Source: CAIQPS01 sp963783835 (lineage in GTDB: Bacteria; Actinomycetota; Thermoleophilia; RBG-16-64-13). From it: DNA of 64,000 nucleotides. A model generated the notes under the pieces. That model worked only from the letters and a program-made list of their open reading frames with translations, was not told the origin of the DNA and did no database searches. A program made the position numbers and the translations under genes. Positions within the stretch are counted from its first letter, which is position 1. Every line of letters begins with the position of its first letter. The stretch spans positions 12,288-76,287 of the forward strand of contig CAWAOX010000019.1 in assembly GCA_963783835.1 (NCBI GenBank). The letters run 5' to 3'. Of the stretch, positions 7,584-16,678 are shown piece after piece.

Positions 7584-9866
7584 CTAGTCTGAGTAGATCT
7601 CTTCGTCGCGCACCGGCGTGTCGGTCATGGTCAATCGGCCGTCGAGCGTGTTCGATATTGCGCTGCCCCGCAGTGCTTTGTTCTGGGAGAACGAGCAGCG
7701 GCGGAGAGTGGTGAAGGCCGAGTCATAGTTGGCAAGAGCGCCGCCATCGAATACGGCTTGGTTGTCTGCAAGGACACACCCATTCAGAACAGGCTCGGTT
7801 CCTCCGTATTGCGAAGCCTGGTCCACTACCCAAAGCGCTCCTCCGGATCCAGCAGTCTTGTTGCCCGTGAAGGTAACGCGGTTGAACTCGGGGTTGGAAC
7901 CGTAGTTCACCACAGCTCCTCCGCCGCGGTACTCGGCGAAGTTGCCTCCGATAAGGCAGTCGTCCAGACGCACGCTGCAGCCGAAACGAAGCGACAGCCC
8001 CCCTCCCATGTTTGCCCGATTGTTCGTGATGGTCACGTTCTCGAAATAGCAGCGGCTGTCTCTGAAGCAGAAGACCGCTCCGCCATCGCGGGCGTAGTTA
8101 TCGGTGAAGACGGTGTTGCGCACGATGGCCGAGGCCTCGTAGCCCCAGTTGATCATTCCGCCTCCGTAGCCGTCGATGATCTTCCCATCGGCGCGGCCGT
8201 CGCGGACCACGAAGCCATCGAGCACCGCGTTCACGCACCCTCGGACAACGTGGTAGACGTTGTCCCTATCATCCGCCGATCCGCCGATAGCGCCGCTCAA
8301 GATCGTCTGATTCCTGTTCCAGTCTCTGCCGTCACGTTGGGTCTCGGTGCCCTCGAATCCGCCGAAGAGGCCCACGTGCTCCCTCATCACGAACGAGCAG
8401 TCGCGATCTTTGCCGGGACGGTAGGTGCCGCCGGCCACCCACACTTCGCCGCCTCCGGCGGCGCTCGCGGCATCTGTCCCTGCCTGCACGTCCGGGAAAG
8501 CCGTGGCCCAGGAGGTGCCATCGGGCGCTGAAGCCGCGGAAGAAGCATTCACGTAGAACACCTTCGCAGGGAGCTCCACAGAAGTCAGCACCGGCTTGTC
8601 GACGCCGAATTGCATCCCCCTGGCGCCACGCACCGGCCGGGGTATGTGGGGCATCAGCAAGGTCCCAAATCTCTCCCACAGATCCTTTGCGTCAAGGGAG
8701 GCCACGGTCTCGGCGACCTCGATCAGTTCGGCGTACTCTGCGCCGAGCGCCTGATCGTCGAGCGACGCATCCCAGTCTCCGATCTCGGACCCACAGGTAC
8801 GGATCCAGTCCTCTCCCCAGGTCACCCAGTCGCCTGGACCGTGCGACTCCGAGTGATTGTCTTTGATCACTGTGTTGATGACCGTGGGTACGTTGGCCGA
8901 TACTGAGGAATTGGCTTGATAGGAGCCCTGGTACAAGCCGGCGCCGATATCCTCGCAGACGTTATCGGTGATGGTGCAGCCGACGATCAACGGATTCGAA
9001 GTACCGTCGTTGCCGACCGCCGCGGCCATGTGAGCCCTGTTCCCCCGGAAGATCGTGTTGACTATCAGCGGCGAACAGGAGAAATCGTCGTAGAGTCCTC
9101 CGCCCTTCGCGCGGCACTCGTTTCCTTCGAAGACACAGTTTATGATCGCCGGGCTGGTGCTCAGGTCGTTTGCCATGCCCCCGCCCCGTCCGGCGGCGTA
9201 GTTGTCGCGGACGGTGACGTTGACGAATACCGGTGGTCTTGACGGGCTGTCCAGGCTGACCGTGGTCATGTTGTACACGCCGCCGCCTTTGCCGGCCCGG
9301 CAATTCTGGACGACGGTGTTGCGGATGATGGGGGCGGCCTGGTAGTTGTAGATGCCCGCACCGGCCGTATCGTTACCCCGCAAGACCGACTCCGGCGTCA
9401 TATGCTGTGTGTGCGCGCCGGCGGCCTGCCCAAGGGCCGGGCGACCGGGCATCGGCGAGCCGGCAAGCGCGTCGCCATCCTGTACGAAGAAGCCGTCGAG
9501 CACGGCATCATCCGCGCCCGTGACCACGTGCCTGCAGTTGTCTTGGGTCGAGTCGGGGTCTCCGATGTTGCCGCTCAGGATGGTCGCGTTCTTCTGCCAG
9601 TCGGCCTCTTCCACACCTGTCTCTCCTCCAACGAAGCCCCCGTAGAGCTCGACGCCGCTTCGCAGGACGAAAGACTGATCTCGGTCCGATCCGCTCGTCG
9701 GATAGTAGGTGCCTTGGGCCACCCAGATCTGCTGCCCGGCCTGGGCCCCGCCGAGCGCCGACTGGAGGTCCCGGAAGGCGTCTCCCCAAGACGTGCCGTC
9801 ATCCGCCCCCTGAGCGGACGCGTTCACGTACACCACTCGGCCGATGCCCGTTGATGCCTCAGTCAC
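7584..9866 (-). CDS. Right-handed beta-helix repeat protein, internally duplicated
   Basis: A 760-residue protein made of two similar halves (about 10-390 and 430-755). Each half opens with a YVNASA...DGTSW...F motif (DUF1565-like start of Chlamydia Pmp/pectate-lyase type helices), then GTY, a GGF-ET motif and LDGF, followed by beta-helix rungs (N-T-V, GGG-Y, FxGNxA repeats). Such proteins bind or cleave polysaccharides or act as surface scaffolds. Oddly, no signal peptide, lipobox or anchor is visible: the GTG start at 9866 follows GGGAGG at 7 bp and the helix begins by residue 11. It lies between two MBL genes in the regulon. Catalytic residues cannot be assigned, so function is open. Confidence 0.85.
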   Translation of the reverse strand: MTEASTGIGRVVYVNASAQGADDGTSWGDAFRDLQSALGGAQAGQQIWVAQGTYYPTSGSDRDQSFVLRSGVELYGGFVGGETGVEEADWQKNATILSGNIGDPDSTQDNCRHVVTGADDAVLDGFFVQDGDALAGSPMPGRPALGQAAGAHTQHMTPESVLRGNDTAGAGIYNYQAAPIIRNTVVQNCRAGKGGGVYNMTTVSLDSPSRPPVFVNVTVRDNYAAGRGGGMANDLSTSPAIINCVFEGNECRAKGGGLYDDFSCSPLIVNTIFRGNRAHMAAAVGNDGTSNPLIVGCTITDNVCEDIGAGLYQGSYQANSSVSANVPTVINTVIKDNHSESHGPGDWVTWGEDWIRTCGSEIGDWDASLDDQALGAEYAELIEVAETVASLDAKDLWERFGTLLMPHIPRPVRGARGMQFGVDKPVLTSVELPAKVFYVNASSAASAPDGTSWATAFPDVQAGTDAASAAGGGEVWVAGGTYRPGKDRDCSFVMREHVGLFGGFEGTETQRDGRDWNRNQTILSGAIGGSADDRDNVYHVVRGCVNAVLDGFVVRDGRADGKIIDGYGGGMINWGYEASAIVRNTVFTDNYARDGGAVFCFRDSRCYFENVTITNNRANMGGGLSLRFGCSVRLDDCLIGGNFAEYRGGGAVVNYGSNPEFNRVTFTGNKTAGSGGALWVVDQASQYGGTEPVLNGCVLADNQAVFDGGALANYDSAFTTLRRCSFSQNKALRGSAISNTLDGRLTMTDTPVRDEEIYSD

Positions 9867-9926
9867 TGTCGCGCCTCCCTATGCCTGCCCACCGTGGTCG
9901 GGTCTCTCAGCAGTAGAACATATAGT

Positions 9927-9965
9927 GGCGAGGGCATCCGGCCACCTTGGCCGGATGCCCTCGCC
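9927..9965 (-). terminator. Strong hairpin, likely terminator of the broken MBL gene
   Basis: A 17-bp perfect inverted repeat (9927-9943 and 9949-9965) around a 5-nt ACCTT loop, 19 bp past the MBL stop. No T-run follows, as is common in high-GC bacteria. The stem and loop closely resemble the hairpin at 11362, which ends the neighbouring MBL paralogue, so gene and terminator were duplicated together. Confidence 0.7.
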
Positions 9966-9983
9966 ATTTGCAGCTGATTAAGC

Positions 9984-11235
9984 CTAGGTGGGGGTGATCG
10001 GGGACTGCGCCGGGACGAATTCATTGCCGTCGTTTGCGGCCACGACCGTGCCGGTCGAATTCCACGCCGTTCGCACGCTGCCCATGTTTGTGCTGCGTCC
10101 TGAAGAGGGTCACCACTCGGATTCCCTGGCCTGAAGTGCGTCAGAACCGTGACTTTGGCGTTGGCCTCGGCAATCGTCTTCGCCAGGTCGTCAAAGCCCA
10201 TGTGGGGCACCACCTTGACATTGCCTCCCCAGTTGCCGTGCGGCCAGTACTTGGGCGGAAGTTGCGTCCAGTCGAGAATGACGGCTGGTTCGTCGTTGAC
10301 GGGGTCCACGCTTCGCCGTCCAAGACCAGGATATCTACGTCCTTGGCCAAGGTAATCAGGTCTTCGTCATACGAGGTGTCGCCCGACACGACGATGGAGC
10401 AACCCGTCGGCCTCGAACTTGTAGCCCAGGTTGTACATCGAGTGGGTCAGCACAGCGGTTGTGATGTCCAGGCCTTGGTATTCGAAGTTTTCCGGGTCGA
10501 CCATCTCCTTGATGGTCACGCCCCTGAACATGCCGTTTTCGGCATCCGCCACCGACATCTTTTGCTCAGCCACTTTCCGCAGCAACCGGTACACAAGATC
10601 GTCCCGATAGAAGGTGAGCAGGTGGTCGTGCAGCAGGCCGGTGTGCCACGGCCCCGCCAGCAGCATTTCGCCGCCGAGCGTCATCCATCTGGGCGTCATG
10701 ATATCCGCGTAGCCCGTGCTGTGATCCTGGTGGAGGTGAGTGAAGAACATCGCGTTGATATCCCTCAGCGCGAACTGAGTCGTCCCGTCCCACCCGGCCC
10801 GTTTGTAGACCCGTCCGGCACAGCTCTCATGAACCCGTAGATGGCGCCCGTGCCCGCGTCCACCGTGTAGTACTTCCCGTTGTACTGGATCATGGTGCAG
10901 GAACTGGCCCTGGTGAGGGTGGTGTTCGGGCTCGCGGTCCCGATGGTGATCACGCTGAACTTGTTCTTGTGCTGGTAGGGGAATATTGGAGGCAGACCGG
11001 GAACCGCCGCCGCGGGCGCAGGTGCTGCCGTCGCAGCGGGCGTGGCAGACGTGGAACCGGTGGCGGCCCGTGCTTTTGTCACAGGTCCGGCGACGAGCCC
11101 CCCGAGGCCGGCTCCCAGACTGACGGTCGCCGCGGCCAGGCCGGCTATCTTCACAAAATCGCGCCTGCTGACTGACTTGCTGTCGCCGAGCAGTTTTGAT
11201 GCTTCCTGAATACCGTTGCTTTCGTTCTCTTGCAT
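9984..11235 (-). pseudogene. Tat-exported MBL-fold hydrolase, broken by four frameshifts
   Basis: Starts at ATG 11235 with a Tat signal (SRRDFVKIAG, hydrophobic stretch, ARA cleavage). The core is close to the paralogue at 11414, but it is spread over alternate frames: to about 10810 in one frame, then FTHLHQDHSTG to about 10400, SGDTSYDED to about 10330, VDPVNDEP...THFRPG to about 10100, and the last part to NEFVPAQ with a TAG at 9984. At each break a one-base correction restores the family sequence. All metal-ligand motifs survive. Four shifts in about 700 bp are either true decay of a redundant copy or a poorly assembled patch. Tandem duplication with the next gene and its terminator is clear. 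Confidence 0.75.
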
Positions 11236-11361
11236 CGAGCTTCCCTTCGAGTGGAGTGATTCTGCCGATTCCCCCGATGAAACAGACACCGCTCAGACTC
11301 TGCCGCTGGCCACCCCATTCCCGACGCCACGCGTCTCGCCGCGGCCTATCCCTCCCGTTGT

Positions 11362-11401
11362 GGTGAGAGCATCCGGCCACCTTGGCGCGGATGCCCTCAC
11401 C
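11362..11401 (-). terminator. Hairpin, likely terminator of the intact Tat-MBL gene
   Basis: Inverted repeat 11362-11375 and 11388-11401 (13 of 14 pairs), 12 bp past the MBL stop. The middle sequence (CATCCGGCCACCTTGG) is shared with the hairpin at 9927. No T-run is present. Confidence 0.55.
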
Positions 11402-11413
11402 GCGTGCCGCTAA

Positions 11414-12550
11414 CTAGGCGGGAAAGAACTCTTTCCCGTCAACCCCAAGCTCGAGCGTTCCCGTGAACCCGGCCTTCTGCGCGGCGTCCAGCAGGGCGGC
11501 TGGATCCTTATCCACGGGGGGCCTGAAGTGCGTACAAACCACCACCTTGGGATTCGCCGCACCGATGAGGTTGGCTGCGTCGGTCAGGTTCATGTGCGCG
11601 CCCACTTTGAAGTTGCCCGCCCATGGCCCATTGGGCACAAGGTTCGCCGGAAGCTTCGTCTGGTCTAGAATCGGGGGGGAGTCACCGGGCACGAACGCGT
11701 CACAATCTAGTACCAGTATGTCGACACCCTTGGCCAACTCCACGAGGTCGGGGTCGTAGGCTGTGTCTCCCGAGATGACGATGGACTTGCCGTCGGCCTC
11801 GAAGCGGTACGCAAGGTTGAACATCGTGTGGGTCATCACGGCCGTCTTGATCTTGAGCCCATCGTAGGTGAACGTTTTGGGGCCGTAGATCTCTTTGACG
11901 GTGACCCCCGAGAACATGCCGATTTGGGCCGCAAGGGCGGCGTCGCCGGTCAGATTCTGCTGCGAGATCACGCGCAGCATTCTGTAGCTCAAATCATCCT
12001 GCCAGAACTTGGTCAGGAACTTGTGCAGCTGACCGGTACGCGGGGGTCCAACGAGAAGCATCTCTTTGCCACCCGTCGTCCACCTCTGCGTCGCCAGATC
12101 GAAGTAGTTTGTGGAGTGATCCTGGTGAAGGTGGCTGAAGAAGATGCCCCGTATGTCCTTGAACGCATACGCTGTAGTACCGTTCACGTCGGCCGGAGCC
12201 CTCAGCCACCCGTACATGCTCATGGTACCCGCGTCTACAGGATAGTACTTGCCATTGTACTGAATGGCCGTGCACGCGCTGCCTCGGGTGAACTGAAGTT
12301 CCGGGCTGCTGGTGCCGATTGTGATAACGCCGAAGGGCTTGGTGTGTACGTAGGATTTGACAGCGGGCGGCGCTGGCGGTGCCGCGGCCGGAGCCGTCGC
12401 AGATGCCTCGCCCCCGGTTTCCGCCCGTGCTTGCGAAACCGGTCCGGCCACCAAACCGCCTAGTCCTCCGCCTAGGGTCACTGCCGCGGCAGCCACTCCG
12501 GCTACCTTGATGAAGTCCCGCCGACTGACTGACTTACCGTCCTCTAGCAT
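11414..12550 (-). CDS. Tat-exported MBL-fold metallohydrolase
   Basis: A 378-residue protein with a twin-arginine signal (S9-R10-R11-D-F-I-K, hydrophobic region to about 38, ARA at 41-43 as likely cleavage site), so it acts outside the membrane. The MBL core has FSHLHQDHSTN, THTMFN, SGDTAYD and CTHFRPP, giving the complete metal set. An Ala/Pro-rich linker joins signal and catalytic domain. It is about as similar to the cytoplasmic MBL at 6416 as to the broken copy at 9984. The AtsA-type arylsulfatases and RNase Z-like hydrolases are the closest fold relatives I can name; the substrate is unknown. Operator 3 lies 136 bp upstream, and its own hairpin terminator follows. Confidence 0.88.
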   Translation of the reverse strand: MLEDGKSVSRRDFIKVAGVAAAAVTLGGGLGGLVAGPVSQARAETGGEASATAPAAAPPAPPAVKSYVHTKPFGVITIGTSSPELQFTRGSACTAIQYNGKYYPVDAGTMSMYGWLRAPADVNGTTAYAFKDIRGIFFSHLHQDHSTNYFDLATQRWTTGGKEMLLVGPPRTGQLHKFLTKFWQDDLSYRMLRVISQQNLTGDAALAAQIGMFSGVTVKEIYGPKTFTYDGLKIKTAVMTHTMFNLAYRFEADGKSIVISGDTAYDPDLVELAKGVDILVLDCDAFVPGDSPPILDQTKLPANLVPNGPWAGNFKVGAHMNLTDAANLIGAANPKVVVCTHFRPPVDKDPAALLDAAQKAGFTGTLELGVDGKEFFPA

Positions 12551-12675
12551 CGCACGCTCCTCGCAGTGTCGCGCTCAAGTCTCTTGCGCTCATTCCTGAC
12601 CCCGAATTACCGTCACCAAAGGATGTTCTCAAGAGCGCCCCCTTGCTCCACGACACCTAGTCGGTCGGTGGTCTG

Positions 12676-12703
12676 GTATCATCAGATGATACAGTAGTAT
12701 CAT
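12676..12703. promoter_or_regulatory. Palindromic operator 3 with an extra half-site
   Basis: ATGATAC-AGTA-GTATCAT (12686-12703) is a perfect 7-bp inverted repeat. A third half-site, GTATCAT at 12676-12682, makes an overlapping outward palindrome GTATCAT-CAG-ATGATAC, so two dimers could compete or cooperate here. TTGACA (minus strand) lies at 12743-12748, 39 bp away as at operator 2, and GGTCTCACAGAG at 12721 matches the block near operator 2. Confidence 0.7.
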
Positions 12704-12829
12704 TCGCTACCCCTAGCTAGGGTCTCACAGAGCACCCCCTTTTGTCAACATAATGCACAGAGAGAGAAAGTGAGGCCCGACTGCCGTCGAGATCGCCCCC
12801 CCCGGGCCTCTCGGCGCCAGTTTCGCCCT

Positions 12830-14161
12830 TTACCCCTCGCTTCTCCCGTCTTCGTCGTCGCTTCCCCATCGCGGATAGCGGGCGGGATTGCCCGGAACCC
12901 ACTCGGGGGGGATGCGATAGGCGCGGTAGACGGGGCAGCACTCCTGGGTTGGATGCGGCGCGACGAACTGCCAGACCAGTTCCTTCTCCGGGGTCACCTC
13001 AAAGATGCGACCGTTCGCGCCTTCTGTGATCAGCGTGTTTCCATTCGGCAGGCGCTGAGCCGAGCTGATGTAGTGACTGTAGAAGCCTTCGGCCCTGTAC
13101 TCCCAGACCAGTTCGAACGTGACCGGGTCGAACTCCACGACCCGAGAAGAGGCGCGCGCATAACGAGGATAGCCCGTGGGGCCACCGTAGCCCGCTCCGC
13201 TCGGTCCTTGCTTCGTCGTGCCTCCCCCACCATTGTCGAAGACGAGGATGTTGCCCGCGCCGGGCAGACGGTACGGAATCATATGAGTGTGGTGCTGACC
13301 GATGAGCTGCCCCAAGCCGTGCTCCGGCCGGTCGGGAGTGAAATCCGGCCCGATCCTCCAGACCACGTCCCCGGTCCGATGGTCCACGATCAAGGAGATG
13401 CAGGCGGTTCGCGAATCAAGTATCAGATTCTGCGGGTGGAAACGCTCGTCCCCGTCTCGCTCATACCAGCGGTTGCGACCGAGCCGGGCCACACAGTTCG
13501 CGTGAAACCAGTCATATAGCTGCTCTTCGTCGGGTCGTCTTCCCGCTCCTTCCTGGAGGTCCGCCCGAGCGGAATCGTCGAAGCCGAACTCCTCGAAGTG
13601 GTCGGCGGAATGCCATTCAAATCCGGTCAGAGACCCGTCCCACTCCACCTCATAGATGACGTCGTCGACTAGTTCGACGCTACTGATTTGAGGTAGCTTG
13701 CGGTTCTTGTGACTCAAGACCAGCGTTCTGCCCTGGAGCCGAGCCTGCTGGCCGGGGGCGTAGTAGCCCACGGGGTTGCCTTCCCGCAGCAAGTCGTGAT
13801 GGTAGCGGGCCCGCTTGACCCCGCTGCCGTCGTGGTCATCCCAGTCCGAGAAGGACCACACTATCTCCCCGGCCCAGTTCACCTGGGCCACCGGCGATGC
13901 CTCCAGATATTGTCCGATGGGCGTGACATCCCCGAAGAGCGGCTCCCCAATCACCGATCCATCCGGCAGCATGCCGACGTGACCACGGACCGGGAAACTG
14001 CGCACCACGTTCCCCTCCATGTCTACGAGTACAAGGCCTTGGTCCGGAGCGGTATGCGGCTCCGGGGTATAGAGGGTGTAGCCGGCGCAACTCCTGGCGG
14101 AGCTATTGCCTGAGCGGCTGTGGCCGCCATTCGCCTCGACGCTGGCGCCGTGCGCGAACAT
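12830..14161 (-). CDS. Arylsulfotransferase (ASST)-like beta-propeller protein
   Basis: A 443-residue protein with the repeating blades of the ASST family: DMEGNVVRSF near the N-terminus, HHDLL, a FHxNCV/HPQN stretch, HHTHMIPY, and LPNGNTLITEG followed by FEVTPEKELVWQF. ASST enzymes move sulfate from one phenol to another without PAPS using an active-site His; several conserved His residues are present, but I cannot say which is catalytic. No signal peptide is visible, while classical ASSTs are periplasmic. The start (ATG 14161) overlaps the stop of the DUF1566 lipoprotein (TGATG), so the two are translationally coupled. It is the last gene of the operon that begins at the DRE-TIM enzyme. Confidence 0.75.
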   Translation of the reverse strand: MFAHGASVEANGGHSRSGNSSARSCAGYTLYTPEPHTAPDQGLVLVDMEGNVVRSFPVRGHVGMLPDGSVIGEPLFGDVTPIGQYLEASPVAQVNWAGEIVWSFSDWDDHDGSGVKRARYHHDLLREGNPVGYYAPGQQARLQGRTLVLSHKNRKLPQISSVELVDDVIYEVEWDGSLTGFEWHSADHFEEFGFDDSARADLQEGAGRRPDEEQLYDWFHANCVARLGRNRWYERDGDERFHPQNLILDSRTACISLIVDHRTGDVVWRIGPDFTPDRPEHGLGQLIGQHHTHMIPYRLPGAGNILVFDNGGGGTTKQGPSGAGYGGPTGYPRYARASSRVVEFDPVTFELVWEYRAEGFYSHYISSAQRLPNGNTLITEGANGRIFEVTPEKELVWQFVAPHPTQECCPVYRAYRIPPEWVPGNPARYPRWGSDDEDGRSEG

Positions 14162-15546
14162 CAGCCTACCTCGGCGTCCCTCACCAGACGCAGGTAGTTG
14201 TAGATGCGGATGGCATCACCCTGAGGGCCTCGACCGTATGGGAACTCCGCCGGATCGCCGATCTTGGGATCCGAACGTTGGGCGCCGGCGCCATGCACGT
14301 CCATCCATTTCCCGCCGGCAGTGGACACAGAAGCCGGAGGACCAGTCGGGGGTTTGGCTCCGGGCACCATGTAGCCCATCGCTCGGCCAAAGCTCATGTA
14401 GTCGGCTTTGTCCGCTCGGCCGCCGTCACCGAGGTGGGTGGTGTTCGTCCAGAAACAGGGGTAGTCGGGCTGGCCGGCTTCGTTGGTGATCTGGGTGCAG
14501 GTGAAGAGCGGATCGATGGCGGCCGACTGGGTGGTCTCCGGCGAGCGGGTGTAGTCGATGATGCTCTGCAGTTCCTTGACATTGGGCATACGCCAGTCGT
14601 TGTGCCCCAGGTAGTTCTGGGCGTTCATCTCCTGGACCCAGGCCAAAGCCTCTTCCCAGTTCACGCCCTTGCCGCTGTCGGCCTGCGCCCACATGAGTCC
14701 GGTGGCCTTGTCAGTGATCGTGCCATCCCCGTTGTCGGCGAAGTCGTTCTTGCCGTAGTCGGAGTTGCCGCGCACACACTGGACCGAGAACTTCTTGACG
14801 GTCCCGTCCCCCATCTTCAAGCCGTAGCCCTTGATGCGGCCGTCGGCGAAGTTCACCCCGAACATGGTCTCAGCGCCGTTCATGGTGGTGGAGACGTACT
14901 TGGTAGTGGAGGCATACTGGGTATCGATGATGCGCTCGCCGGCGCTGGTGTCGCCGTAGCCAAAGGCAAAGGCCTTGGTGTCGATGAAGGGGACCAGTCC
15001 GGCGGTCTCGGTGCCCATCGGGTTGGGGTCGGTGCCCACGAACAGGATGAGCGAGTAGGCCTCCTTGATGGTGGGCAAGCGCCAGTCGCTGTAACCGGCG
15101 TATTTCTCGGCGTTGAGAGCGGCGGGATAAGCCATGGCCTCATCCCAAGTCATCTCGTCTGCGTAGTTGATGACGCCGTCGCCGTTGGTGTCGGTGGTCT
15201 GCTGCCACATAAGACCGGTGACGTTGTCGGTCACGGTAAGGCCGTCGGAGCTGACGGTGTAGCTCGGCTGATTGCCCACATACTGTGCGTCCTGCCCGTA
15301 GAAGGGTTGGCCCGCTGCGGGGGCCGCTATCTCGGCGCTCGCGTCATAGAAGAGCGTCTGGCCGGTGTCAACGATAGGGTAGGTGAGAGCGGTCGCCGAC
15401 GCGGAGCCGGCGGTGGTGGTGACGCCCGGCACGGTGGTGGCGCTCGAACCGGCGGTCTCGGTGGTTTGACCGCCACACCCCATCATCGCCAGAGAGCCAA
15501 GCACCACCAGAACCAACGGAACGAGCATTCTTCTTGGATGAGTCAT
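14161..15546 (-). CDS. DUF1566 (Lcl C-terminal domain) lipoprotein, two domains
   Basis: The ATG at 15546 gives a signal peptide with a lipobox (LAMMGC) and a Thr/Ser-rich linker; the longer frame upstream has no such logic. After a TYPIVDTGQ block and FYGQDAQY come two Lcl/DUF1566 domains, each built as DNGDGTxTDxxTGLMW, then W..A..., DWRxPxxKEL and a closing conserved strand (about residues 85-270 and 285-455). The domain is known from surface adhesin-like and FimH-like proteins, with no known enzyme activity. A homologue without signal peptide lies at 18940. The shared block FYGQDAQY and the C-terminal IRIYNYxR show they are true paralogues. It lies between an MBL hydrolase and ASST and may sense or bind the exported substrate (inference). 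Confidence 0.82.
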   Translation of the reverse strand: MTHPRRMLVPLVLVVLGSLAMMGCGGQTTETAGSSATTVPGVTTTAGSASATALTYPIVDTGQTLFYDASAEIAAPAAGQPFYGQDAQYVGNQPSYTVSSDGLTVTDNVTGLMWQQTTDTNGDGVINYADEMTWDEAMAYPAALNAEKYAGYSDWRLPTIKEAYSLILFVGTDPNPMGTETAGLVPFIDTKAFAFGYGDTSAGERIIDTQYASTTKYVSTTMNGAETMFGVNFADGRIKGYGLKMGDGTVKKFSVQCVRGNSDYGKNDFADNGDGTITDKATGLMWAQADSGKGVNWEEALAWVQEMNAQNYLGHNDWRMPNVKELQSIIDYTRSPETTQSAAIDPLFTCTQITNEAGQPDYPCFWTNTTHLGDGGRADKADYMSFGRAMGYMVPGAKPPTGPPASVSTAGGKWMDVHGAGAQRSDPKIGDPAEFPYGRGPQGDAIRIYNYLRLVRDAEVG

Positions 15547-15611
15547 TCTGAGAACCCCTTTCGGCATCGAAATTCGGGAAACACGGGTGCTGCAATCACA
15601 TGCAGTATTTC

Positions 15612-16589
15612 TCATACCGCAACCTCCAGGCCGTCCGCGGCAAACGTGACCTGCCCGTCGAAGCCTCCAGTGCGCAGCGTGGCCCACACCGATTCCTGGT
15701 CGACCTTGCCGGCTCGGAAATGGGTGAGGAGGAGATGCTTGACCCCCGCGGCCGAGGCCATCCGGGCGATCTCGTCCATGGTCGCGTGAGGACGGACGGA
15801 GAAATCGCCACCGTACCTCCCGGCCGGGCGATACCGCGGTTCCAGGGCCTCTACTGGGGCCATCTTGTACACGAGATCCCCGGCCCAGCGCTCGTCGCCG
15901 TCCATCACCAGCATGTCGGCTCCCCGGGCGAGGTCCACCAGGCGCTCGTCGAAAGAGGTATCGCCCGAGACGACCACGGATTTGCCCCCCGCTTCGAAGC
16001 GGTACCCGATGTCATACATCGTGTGAGTCAACTCGGCCGTTGTGATGCGCACCTCACCCAGCGCAAACTGCTGGGAACCCGTGATCTCCTTGATCTCCAC
16101 CCCGTCGAACATGCCCGTGCCGGTAAGGCCTCTCGGCATTTCCCGAAGCCAGCGATAGCAGAGATCGTCCTTGAAGAAGGTGGTGAGGAATTCGTGTAGC
16201 TTGGCCGCGCCGGGGGGACCGGCAACCGTCACTTCCTTGCCGCCGGTGAGCCAGCGGTTGGTCATGATGTCAAAGAAGTCGTTGGTATGATCCTGGTGAA
16301 AATGCGTGAAGCAGAGGGCGGCGATATCCCTGAAGGCAAACGTGCCCTTCTCGCCCCGAAGGAAGCTGTTCTGGGCGCCGTTGCCCATGTCGACCACGTA
16401 GTACTTGCCCTTGCACTGGATCATGGAGCACGCACTGGCTCTCTCCAGGCTGGGCTGAGGGTTGCCGGTGCCGACGGTGATGACGCTGAAGTCGGTCTCG
16501 TGCGGATAGGGTGGAAGCGGTGGGGGCGGTCCGGAGCCGTCCGACACCGGAAGCGCCCGAGAACCCTGTGTCTCACTGCTCAAAGCCAC
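15612..16589 (-). CDS. MBL-fold metallohydrolase, cytoplasmic
   Basis: A 325-residue paralogue of the MBL proteins at 6416, 9984 and 11414: DFSVITVGTGNP, DMGNGAQ, FTHFHQDHTND, LTHTMYD, SGDTSFDE and LLTHFRAG. All metal ligands are present and no export signal is visible. The lid region between the second and third ligand is shorter than in the Tat copies. The ATG at 16589 sits 89 bp below the cyclase gene. It belongs to the operon DRE-TIM, cyclase, MBL, DUF1566, ASST. Its place beside a cyclase-family hydrolase suggests a hydrolytic step in the same pathway. Confidence 0.88.
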   Translation of the reverse strand: MALSSETQGSRALPVSDGSGPPPPLPPYPHETDFSVITVGTGNPQPSLERASACSMIQCKGKYYVVDMGNGAQNSFLRGEKGTFAFRDIAALCFTHFHQDHTNDFFDIMTNRWLTGGKEVTVAGPPGAAKLHEFLTTFFKDDLCYRWLREMPRGLTGTGMFDGVEIKEITGSQQFALGEVRITTAELTHTMYDIGYRFEAGGKSVVVSGDTSFDERLVDLARGADMLVMDGDERWAGDLVYKMAPVEALEPRYRPAGRYGGDFSVRPHATMDEIARMASAAGVKHLLLTHFRAGKVDQESVWATLRTGGFDGQVTFAADGLEVAV

Positions 16590-16678
16590 TCACCGATCCT
16601 TCCTTGTGAAACTGTGTCGATGTCTGCGTCCTCTACCTGACCTATCCCAACGCAGTCAGGATAGGCATCGTATTGTTG

